Shown: positions 56,175 to 64,000 of the stretch, one piece after another
How positions within the stretch are numbered: the stretch's first letter is position 1
Layout of the letters: each line of letters opens with the position of its first letter
Source: Pseudoips prasinana
Lineage: Eukaryota > Arthropoda > Insecta > Lepidoptera > Nolidae
DNA length: 64,000 bases
Assembly: GCA_951640165.1 (NCBI GenBank)
Contig: OX621263.1
Span: 5,292,501 to 5,356,500, forward strand
Reading direction: 5' to 3'
The notes under the pieces: model-generated
The model's input: only the letters and a program-made list of their open reading frames with translations
What the model was told of the DNA's origin: nothing
Database searches by the model: none
Made by a program: the position numbers and the translations under genes

Positions 56175-56554
56175 CTGTAAACACAGACGGAATTCAGTGA
56201 CCAGCCCAGTGTTAGTACATGCGGAGAATATGGAGAACATAAGGCTACATGAAGAAGCCGAGGCTTTACTTAATAAACTATTCTGCGAGAGCTAACGATA
56301 CATAGTGTGCGAAACAGATATCTTATTATCTACTTAGTCACATGCCTGCCATGCAGAATATAAGGTTATATGAAGAAAATTGTGGTTATACTATTACTAT
56401 ATGGAGAAGATAAGGATATTCTATGAGGGTTGAGATTACATCTCTTCTTTCAAGGAGAGAGAAGAGAGATATTGTGAGTCAATTGGAAAACATTATTATA
56501 TTGGGACATTTATTAATCAATAAGCATTAACAATGAAAATAAGCTCATAGCTAG
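56175..56554. other. Intron sequence, nothing recognised
   Basis: Purine-rich stretch with repeated 'atggagaa' and 'tgaagaa' motifs (56221-56420). No ORF, repeat family or exon seen. Confidence 0.35.
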
Positions 56555-56795
56555 ATGCTCTCACCGGTCCGTAAGCTATCGGCGAGGTTAAGGAACTAGG
56601 CTCGCGGTCAGTCTATAGATGGGTAACCGCCAAAGTGGTTTAATTTCTGAGCGTCTCCGTGCTTAGGAGGGCACGTTGAACTGTCGGTACCGGTTGCAGT
56701 CATTAGACAACAGTTGTTAAGCCATGTCAGAGGCCTACTAGGCGGCTTGAGCAACTCTGACACTAGGGTTACCACTGCGATAAGCAAGCAATGCA
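56555..56795 (+). mobile_element. 5S rRNA-derived SINE, copy 4, most complete
   Basis: 'gctctcaccggtccgtaagc', 'gaggttaaggaactaggctc', 'cagtctatagatgggtaacc' + 'gcc' align in order with the 5S rRNA promoter (A box, intermediate element, C box). The body then runs to 'gggttaccactgcgataagc'. Confidence 0.72.
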
Positions 56796-56887
56796 AAACC
56801 TGGGAGAAACATGGAGAACATGGGGCTTAAGGTTAAATGTTGCATCTGGAATACTCTGCTAAACTAGATTCCTATTCCACTGCTAAA

Positions 56888-57142
56888 TCTTTGTACAGAC
56901 GCCAGCACATCCAGCTACCCCAATCTGTCAAATTTCTTTTATAGATTTTCAACTTTATCACATAAGCATAAGGTGCACTTTCAATTGGGGAAATTTGACA
57001 GTTTGGTGTAGCTTGATGTGCTGGCGTCTATACTTTAAAAAATATACTTCAATGTCGCAATATTTTTCCAATTGCTTGGTTCTTGCGGTTGCCGTGGCTT
57101 GTTATTACCAGCCATGGCAACCGCAAGAACCAGAAGACAATT
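56888..57142. mobile_element. Two adjacent hairpins, candidate foldback MITE
   Basis: Hairpin 1: 56893-56938 ('acgccagcacatccagctac') with complement 56990-57036. Hairpin 2: 57068-57101 ('ttggttcttgcggttgcc') with complement 57108-57141, 10 bp loop or less. Few mismatches. No coding sequence. Confidence 0.6.
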
Positions 57143-57162
57143 GGAACAACAATTCGTACAAT

Positions 57163-57535
57163 TGGAACCTTGCACGCTGCTGGTCAAGGGTTCCATTCCC
57201 ACCCAAAACAGAAATTTGTGTACATGAACATGTCTGTTTGTCCCGTGTCTGGGTTTAATTATCTATATAAGTATGTATTTACAAAACAAATAAGTATATG
57301 TAGTATAAGTAATGGAATCAGGCGTTACTTTGCGGAAATCCATAACAATCAAAGTGGAGGACTGAAACACGTGTTGGGTATCGTACTGGTGACAATTAGC
57401 GGAATTAACACTACATATTGATTTTGTATTTTGATTTATATGTAGTATATCAGTTATCTGGTTTCCATAGTACAAGCTCTGCTTAATTTGGGATCAGATA
57501 GTCATGTGTGAACGATATCCAGGACATTATCATTA
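57163..57535 (+). mobile_element. SINE family A, copy 5, with an insert
   Basis: Head 'ggtcaagggttccattccca', tail 'gcttaatttgggatcagata'. The middle is interrupted by about 131 bases (57306-57436) flanked by an 11-bp duplication TATATGTAGTA (57295-57305 and 57437-57447). Confidence 0.7.
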
Positions 57536-58074
57536 TTATACATTTGTAACAAAGTTGTTCTTATGGATTAACATTACCTAAAGAACTTTAATGTTTTTAC
57601 TTTATTCATATTTAAATTGTTTACACAAGATAATATTGTTATTTTATACATAGTTTACAGTTAAGTTAATTATCTTAGTAGAGATAATTTTAAGATAAGT
57701 CTTACATTGCAACTGATTTTAAGTAATTTTGTTTATTCTTGAGCTCAAAACATGCAGTAATTTAATAAGCTACTTGAGTTGTATAAATTTAAGTGCCAGC
57801 GGGAATCAAACCATGGACCCAGCAATATTTGCATTAAGTGTTACCCTACCACACCATGCTTATGATCCATTCGATGGTCCATTAACTTAATGGAATAAAG
57901 GTGTTTAAGCAATCTTACGAAAATGTATATAGCTAAGAAGGCTCGTATGCCAATACTTAGATTGGAACTTTACAAACAAATGGTGGTTTTAAAATGGTAC
58001 TTTTTTATAATAATTTTTGTAACATAACAGAAAAAAAATATTATAAACACAGAGTTTTTTTATTGCAATGCCTG
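57536..58074. other. AT-rich sequence with a possible SINE head
   Basis: 57790-57885 on the minus strand has 'gtgtggtagggtaacac' and 'ggtttgattcccgc', which look like box A and box B of a tRNA-derived SINE. The rest is featureless. Confidence 0.35.
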
Positions 58075-58235
58075 CACTACAGAATTTAATCCCTGTGTCG
58101 CGGGGTACTATACAAACATATAATTGACAGACACAAAGTACATCAAGACTACTAAGGTACGTTGTCCTGCGCGGGATTCAAACCCGGGACACGAAGCGGC
58201 GAGGCGACTGTCTTAACCGCTGTGCCACACATGCA
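58075..58235 (-). mobile_element. tRNA-derived SINE family C, copy 3
   Basis: Complement of 36752-36920: 'tttaatccctgtgtcgcggg', 'gcgggattcaaacccggg', 'cttaaccgctgtgccaca'. Confidence 0.65.
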
Positions 58236-58750
58236 GTGCAGTTTATAAATAAATAAATTATTTATAAACTATTTCACTACAATATTTCAAATTGGGTTCA
58301 TTACATCTCGTGGAGTATACTCATAATTTAGAATGGGTGATATTTAAAAGTACTTCAATTTATTCCCATTTCATTTACCTAATTTTGCCTGTGTTCCACC
58401 AAATATACTGAATGTGCACCAAAATATGTTCATTAAAATATGTTATAACAAGCATCTATTTAACAACTGTTGCAAAATTGTAAAAATAGTAATACACCTA
58501 ATTTTAAAAACAAGCATTGATTTTTTTAGTTTTACTTCAGATAATGCACTGCAAAATGTATTTGAATCAAACACCAATTAATGTCCAATGTAGCTTTATT
58601 AATAAAAAATGAACACATTATAAAATGTAATGCTCACTAAAAATGTTTTTTTAATACTCATCAGTACGAACCATAATAATTCAAAATTTTAAACAAAGTC
58701 TTTACTCATACAATGTTCACATTATCAGTCCACTCAATCTCTGCAGTACT
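58236..58750. other. AT-rich sequence, nothing recognised
   Basis: No ORF or repeat family seen. It may include the 3' UTR or edge of the transposase pseudogene that follows. Confidence 0.35.
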
Positions 58751-58751
58751 T

Positions 58752-59354
58752 CTTTAAATTATTGCACCAATAAAGCGCACTTTGCCTTTGTAGGACGCCC
58801 ACGTTTTCATTTTTGCCTGATGGCTATGTTTTTGGCTTCTACTGGAGATGTTATGTATTTCAGCCTGCTCGCAAGTCCAGTAACATGTTTACAATTATAA
58901 TTTTTTTTAAACTCGGAGCAGTTACATTGGCCATTTACCCAGTCACTATTTTAGGAAGGCACAACAACTGTCCAGTGAGTAAAGGCAAATTTCTGGAATT
59001 CATCTAATGTCTCCCAACGTTTCCCGTTTGGAACATTATTGGTTACTGAACCTTCGACTAGATAAGATTTTTGTATTATTGGTTACTGAACCTTCGACTA
59101 GATAAGATTTTTGTATTATTGGTTACTGAACCTTCGACTAGATAAGATTTTTGTATCGCTGTTGTTGATATGGTTTTTACTTTTTTGTTCAATTTCGCCC
59201 ATTGGTATGCTGATGTCCAATCAGATAGTTTTATCAAAGGTGTGCTTGAAAACGAGTTCAATTTATAATTTTCGGACCACTGCTTGACCATGTCAAGAGT
59301 AACAGCACAAAACCGGGACAGTGGAATTCGTCTCCGTCGCACAACAGAGAGCAA
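58752..59354 (-). pseudogene. SWIM-finger transposase (MULE-like), C-terminal remnant
   Basis: Minus strand: 'RFCAVTLDMVKQWSENY', 'SDWTSAYQWAKLNKKVK', 'WETLDEFQKFAFTHW', then a SWIM zinc finger 'CNCSEFKKNYNCKH', 'LKYITSPVEAKNIAIRQK' and the basic tail 'KRGRPTKAKCALLVQ'. SWIM plus this RKRGRP-type tail is typical of MULE-like transposases of insects. Inactive: in-frame stops near 58940 and 58807, and a 40-bp segment present three times (59035-59155) that shifts the frame. The DDE domain is not in the window. Confidence 0.7.
59035..59155. repeat. Three tandem copies of a 40-bp unit
   Basis: 'attattggttactgaacc' + 'ttcgactagataagattttt' + 'gt' repeats three times without a mismatch, inside the transposase pseudogene. 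Confidence 0.92.
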
Positions 59355-60327
59355 TACTGCCGTGCTTGTGATATATACAGTAAGTGACTTGGAGACACTT
59401 TCGAGAAAACGGCGGTTAAAGATTTTATTTTTACTTTTGACGTATCTCCTAAAATATGAACTGTACCTAAGTCTTCTAAAATGCTTAACGTCAACATAGG
59501 TTAGTTTTACAATTTGTTAGTTACAATTTTAATTTATATATAATATTTGAGTTAAAAAGCTCGAAAATATATTTACGTTAAGGAATGAACAATACAAAAA
59601 TAAAGTTTTTCTTAACATTGGTACAGTAAGTGTGTGACTTACTGTAATAATTGTTAGTTTGAAGTACATACTGTAAGTATGATTACGAAATGAGGTATAT
59701 TTTTAAATCAATTATCAAAATATATAAATTTTTCATAATTTAACTTAAGCACTTACTGTAATTATAGCTAGGAGCAATATGTATAAATATGCCGTCTACC
59801 ATAAATCACCCATCTCAATAAGTTGTAGATAAAAGAAACAAAATACATCTTATGAAATCACAATTGAATATAAAAACTACATAGCTTTATTAATGTGTAC
59901 TATAAAATTGTAAAATCAGTTCCATATTTCGTATTTTAAGCTCTTTTTAATCACGTTATGAGCCAACCAAAACAAACTGTTTTTGTGTTTACGAACTACT
60001 TCGTATGTGAAACAATGATAAACCAAATAGGTAAACTTAGTTCTTGATTCGTTTTTATACTCTTTGTAATCAATAAAGTGAACAAAAAAATTAAATAATA
60101 AACACTTGGTTTAAAAAAAATGGTACAGTTTTCTCTTTGAAAATTCCTCACTATAAAAAGTCTGCTAAGCCAAAAGCGTAAATTGTCTCGCGTGCAGGTT
60201 TAACAAATTTCGGTTTCCGAAAAGGTTTAAGCACCATAGACCATATAAGTACATATGTACGCTGCGGCAAGTTATACAGAAGCCCGAGGAGTACTTATAA
60301 CATTCATTATAACAATAGATACTAATA
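59355..60327. other. AT-rich sequence with 'cttactgtaattat' motifs
   Basis: Motif copies near 59624-59650, 59663-59675 and 59750-59763. No ORF. May be the edge of the element that carried the SWIM transposase. Confidence 0.4.
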
Positions 60328-60562
60328 TAATATCCTGGGACATAATTCACACACGGCCATCTCATTCCAAATTAAGAAGAGCTTGTACTATGGAAATAAG
60401 ATAACTGATATAATGCTTTTCTTTTGTAAATACATACGTAATTACACCCAGGCACAGGACAAACAGGCATGTTCATGCCACAAATAGCTGTCCTGGGAGG
60501 GAATCGTATCTACAACTTCGGTGTGATAGGCATGCATCTACCAACCACGCCAACCGGCCCGA
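60328..60562 (-). mobile_element. SINE family A, copy 6
   Basis: 'acacacggccatctcattcc', 'gaagagcttgtactatgg', 'gtcctgggagggaatcgtat' and 'ccaaccacgccaaccggccc'. Unsplit, moderately diverged. Confidence 0.65.
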
Positions 60563-60564
60563 TT

Positions 60565-61475
60565 ATGGTAAGAGTTTGTGGACAATGAGAAAGCCTTTGA
60601 TTTGATCGAAACCTGGACCGTTCTAAGGTCTCATCAAAGAGAGTTCGGACTACCGGTATATCGATGTATTAAAGAGTTTTTATAAGAATGCCACTATATC
60701 AGTAACGAGATACGAGATGTAATATCTTCGAAACTTTTCACCGCTGGCATTGTTTAATCTTCTAGAATGTACAGGCATTGGCATCAATGTTAATGGCGAG
60801 TACATCACTCACCTTCGATTTGCCGATGATATAGTAGTCATGACTGAGAACTTGGACAACTTCTATGATCCCAGCCGATTCTCGAAAAAATGGGTCTGAA
60901 AATGAACATCATGTCGAACTTCCAAGTTACACCCACTCAAGTGAAGGTTGGAGACTCTGCACTTGAAGTTGAAGAGTTTGCCTAGGACAGACCATTCAAC
61001 TAGGTAGGGCCTACTTGGAGAACGGGATCAAAAGTGGAATCTAAGTCAGCTGTGCAGCGTTCGGCAATCTATATAACAACAGATGAAAGTCTTAAACCAG
61101 TGCGTGTTGCCAGTGATGACTCACGGAACTTAGACATAGTTACTCATTACGGGCCTCATAAGAAGGATCAAGGTCACCCAAAGAGCAATGGATAGGGCTA
61201 TTTTCGGAGATTCCCTGGAAGAACCAATTAGATAATTTGATTTTTGCAGGCAAACCAAAGTAACCGACATAGCCGGAAGAATTGCCAAATTGAAGATGAA
61301 GTGGGCAGGGTACATAGCTCATAGAACCGACGGTCCTTGGGGCAGAAAGATTCTCATGTGGCGACCACAAACCCGAAAACGCAGCGTGAGCATGCCACCT
61401 TCAAGATGGACCGTTGATCTTGTGAGCATAGCTGGAAAACGTTGGATATGGATAGTGGACATCTTTTGGTTAATA
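60565..61475 (+). pseudogene. RTE-type LINE ORF2 remnant
   Basis: Pieces in two or three frames: 'FVDNEKAFDLIETWTVL' (RT, first Asp region), 'HLRFADDIVVMTENL' (catalytic Asp pair), 'KVLNQCVLPVMTHGT', 'RAMDRAIFGDSLEEPIR', 'TKVTDIAGRIAKLKMKWAGY' and 'HRTDGPWGRKILMWRPQTRK'. Many stops and small deletions. The order and the C-terminal signature are those of RTE-type LINEs in Lepidoptera. Confidence 0.75.
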
Positions 61476-62807
61476 TAATGATGAAATTGATGATTCCGTT
61501 AATTGCTTAGTGAATAGTATGCATCTTTATGACATTAGAAGACTTTTATTACAAGGGTGGCTTTTCCTGTTGGGAAATTTAGTCAAATTCTAACCAGGTA
61601 CCTAATAATGCTTGTAGATTCAAATAATATTAACTATTCTGGTATTCGTTACTGGTTTTAAATTCAAAAATTTGTTTCTGGCACTGACACGTTCGCGTCA
61701 CTCGCTCAGCTCGTGCGTTTTCATCACAAGTTCACAACTTAACTTGCTCGGTACTTTTGCTCCTCACAACCTAAGCGTCTTACATTGCGAATTTCACCAA
61801 ACTCTAAGAAAATTATAAGAATGAATTCTAACCTAACAATGCTATGTTTTTTTCCTCACAAATCACTTCGCTAAATGTTTGATGTCTGAAGATTATTTGC
61901 AGTAATGAATCATTTGATAACAGACCAAATGCCTTATATTTTATTTATTTATTTAATACTCTGGCGTATAAAGTTTTATCTAATGAAAATCTGCGTACTA
62001 AAATCAGCAGATGTAGGTCATTTTCTATTCTGGATTGGTCCGCGACTGCAATTATACGTATTTGCCCCATCCTACGTCACCCGCAAAACTCAAAACGCCT
62101 TAGAATATTTGCAGTAACTAACGTGTTTACCTAATTTATTCCAGGTAATTCTACGCATATTTTGAAGTATTTCTAAATTTAATCACAGTGGGTAATCTTA
62201 CTGTTATTAGATCTACGCATATAAACAAATATTTAATTAGCTAACTTAGCATATACACAGTAAGTTCCACTTACTGTGAATATGTTTAAGTGACACTTCT
62301 TAAAAAATACTCGTAAGTTAAAAATAATAATAGCAAGATTACTTACTGCAACAATACCTAGGAGATTGTATTAACTTTATGAAAAAAGTCAACCGTATGG
62401 GCCCATACTGTATTTATAATAAGTATGCCTTGGTGCTAAACGTTTCTTACTGTAAGTATGCTTAAGCTTATTTTATCTTCTAGGCCACATTTAAAAAAAT
62501 TAAATATACAGAAATGTAGATCTTAGTCTCCTTATTTCAAATATGCACTTAACTCAATATCGACCAAAATGTGACTTACTGTAATTATCATAAGCGCGGC
62601 AGAATAGGCAGGCATATGCGCGTCGCAAGCGCGCCAAAACCATTTTCAGTAAAATTAATATAAGTCTTAGAAGTAATGTTTTACGAAATGCATTATTTGT
62701 TCTTCAATTATAATTATTTCAGTAACATAAAAGTTGTACAAAACCGTTTTAAATGGGTATACGGTACTAGGATGCATACTAAATATTTGGTGGAACATTC
62801 AGGAATA
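61476..62807. other. AT-rich sequence with dispersed motifs
   Basis: No gene. 61670-61870 ('gttcgcgtcactcgctcagc') may be a short repeat. Motifs like 'cttactgtaattat' occur at about 62269, 62341, 62449 and 62574. Confidence 0.35.
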
Positions 62808-62868
62808 TTTGGCTTGAGCAACTTGACACTAGGGTTACCACAACCCATACGAAAAACAAGCATAAATC
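62808..62868 (+). mobile_element. 5S-derived SINE, 3' end only
   Basis: 'ggcttgagcaacttgacact' + 'agggttaccac' matches the tail of 56735-56775. Confidence 0.5.
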
Positions 62869-63084
62869 CATAACTCTACCATCCTCAAGCTTAACTGCTA
62901 TTATCTTACATCTGGACAGATTGTCTCAAAAATTCAGGTATTTACCTAGTATAGTTGCATCCTATTATCTCTAATTATTACAAAACAAAAGGTAATGCAA
63001 CATTTAATAACAACAACATTTAGTTAATACAAGTCATGCATTAAAAGGTCAAGTAATATTCAATAAAGTACGAACTAAGATACA
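62869..63084. other. AT-rich sequence, nothing recognised
   Basis: No ORF, RNA signal or repeat seen. Confidence 0.35.
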
Positions 63085-63390
63085 TTTTTTTTTATTGGCC
63101 CTGTCCCTTCCTCTTACCCACCACTGCAACTCCTGTAAGCCAGGATCAACAGTGGTGCACAATGAAATGACAAATGAGCAGTGAGGCTCAGGCATCTCCT
63201 GGCCAATTGCTTTGACTATCTTGAATCCCACAAAAAATATACCAGAAAGAAACAAGGAGTTGGAAAAACTTATTCCACTTTCAGAGCAAAACAGGAAACA
63301 GAATGATATAAAGAGCCTTATAAACGAGAGAATTATAGTTAGAGAGGCTAGCTATAAAAGACACCAAGGGAATAATTTAATTTAATCCTA
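63085..63390 (-). mobile_element. R1-type LINE 3' UTR, inverted
   Basis: T-rich start (the 3' tail), then 'ccactgcaactcctgtaagc', 'gatcaacagtggtgcac' and 'ataaacgagagaattatag', the complement of 29900-30185. 5'-truncated. Confidence 0.65.
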
Positions 63391-64000
63391 TCACAGCTAC
63401 TTTAAGCATATGTCAGTAAAATAATCAGCTTAAATTAAACATCTTCCTTCCATTTGTTTAAGAATCTCATCAAAATGAATAAAAATAACTGCTCAATTAA
63501 CTAGGCATTTAATTTATAAGATTCTATAACAAACTTCCCAAATGATATTAGAGACTTGTCTATGAATAAGTTTATTGTGTAGCTATATTACAAAATTACT
63601 GATTATTTAAGTGACAAAAGTGCTTGGGATTGAGTTGTACCGAGTCTATATACTTAATTGTAAAATATACAAATATTAAGTATTCTTTATTTTAAGAAAG
63701 GATTCCTACTGTGTTTTCTAGCAGTGTTTCTCAGTAGCTGCCACATCATGCACTCCACATTAGGGTAAAAAATAAATGGATGATTCCACTAAAATATGAA
63801 AACTTTACGGAATAAATTAATTTTGAATTTGACTTGTGACCAATGCAGAAACTGGTACTTGGTTGTAAACTGTTTGGGGCTGAGCGCTTACACCAAACTA
63901 CCAGACAAAGCGTTGAACAATATTTAAGTGAGAGAGATTTCCTTAATTTACGTGGCACAGCACTAAGGATAGCAGCATTGCGGGTGTACTTTATTTCTTT
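63391..64000. other. Unassigned sequence at the window end
   Basis: AT-rich. A plus-strand frame from 63846 stays open to the window end (starts 'MQKLVLGCKLFGAERL', later 'YLSERDFLNLRGTALRIAA'). It could be the beginning of an exon or element, but no family is recognised. The first MetRS exon was looked for here on the minus strand and not found. Confidence 0.3.

Noticed and set aside
56600..56650. Genuine 5S rRNA gene
   Set aside because: Only the internal promoter region is similar. The 5' and 3' parts of 5S rRNA are missing and a SINE body follows.
59284..59390. Plus-strand exon starting 'MSRVTAQNRDSGIRLRR' with a GTAAGT donor
   Set aside because: The opposite strand encodes the SWIM transposase remnant across the same bases, which explains the open frame better.

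Overview
The window is a piece of a lepidopteran (moth or butterfly) nuclear genome. It is AT-rich and contains one recognisable host gene. Almost everything else is mobile elements, many of types familiar from Lepidoptera: Lep1-like Helitrons ending in CTAGT, several tRNA-headed SINE families, the 'tccactgctggacaa' repeat, and RTE, R1, Jockey/CR1 and I-type LINEs.

Host gene. Sixteen exons on the minus strand, from 56174 down to 1034, encode cytosolic methionyl-tRNA synthetase (MetRS). All exon borders are GT-AG, all intron phases match, and the joined frame gives about 693 codons without a stop. It covers the GST-like N-terminal domain, the catalytic core with the HLGN and KFSKS signatures, the zinc-knuckle insertion and most of the anticodon-binding domain. 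The first exon (about 25-30 residues plus the 5' UTR) was not found and may lie beyond 64000. The C-terminal exons lie before position 1.

Layout. 1-1033: Helitron and SINE fragments. 1470-9650: a Lep1-like element split by an RNase H-type LINE, itself split by a second LINE with two ORFs. 9650-10740: SINEs and a foldback element. 11.1-15.7 kb: SINEs, a 5'-truncated LINE inside a SINE, and a long GT/CA repeat. 16.0-25.2 kb: a four-level nest (common repeat > unclassified TIR element > LINE > mariner). 25.5-39.5 kb: short introns filled with SINEs, a Tigger remnant, LINE 3' ends, 5S-rRNA-derived SINEs and a tandem Lep1 array. 39.7-50 kb: a Harbinger-type MITE, a 2-kb inverted-repeat element and a Ty3/gypsy retrotransposon with identical LTRs. 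51.0-53.1 kb: a satellite of about 110 bp per unit, ending next to an exon. 53.3-64 kb: SINEs, hairpin elements, a SWIM-finger (MULE-like) transposase pseudogene and a degenerate RTE LINE.

Working together. Only MetRS looks like a cellular gene. Large introns (each about 10 kb) are explained by nested insertions. The four largest retroelements lie antisense to MetRS. I found no convincing new multi-gene system. The most informative items are the nested insertions, an uninterrupted mariner transposase gene, the young LTR element with a tRNA-Pro primer site, the 5S-derived SINEs, the unclassified TIR elements and the intronic satellite. All family assignments were made by eye; no search was run.
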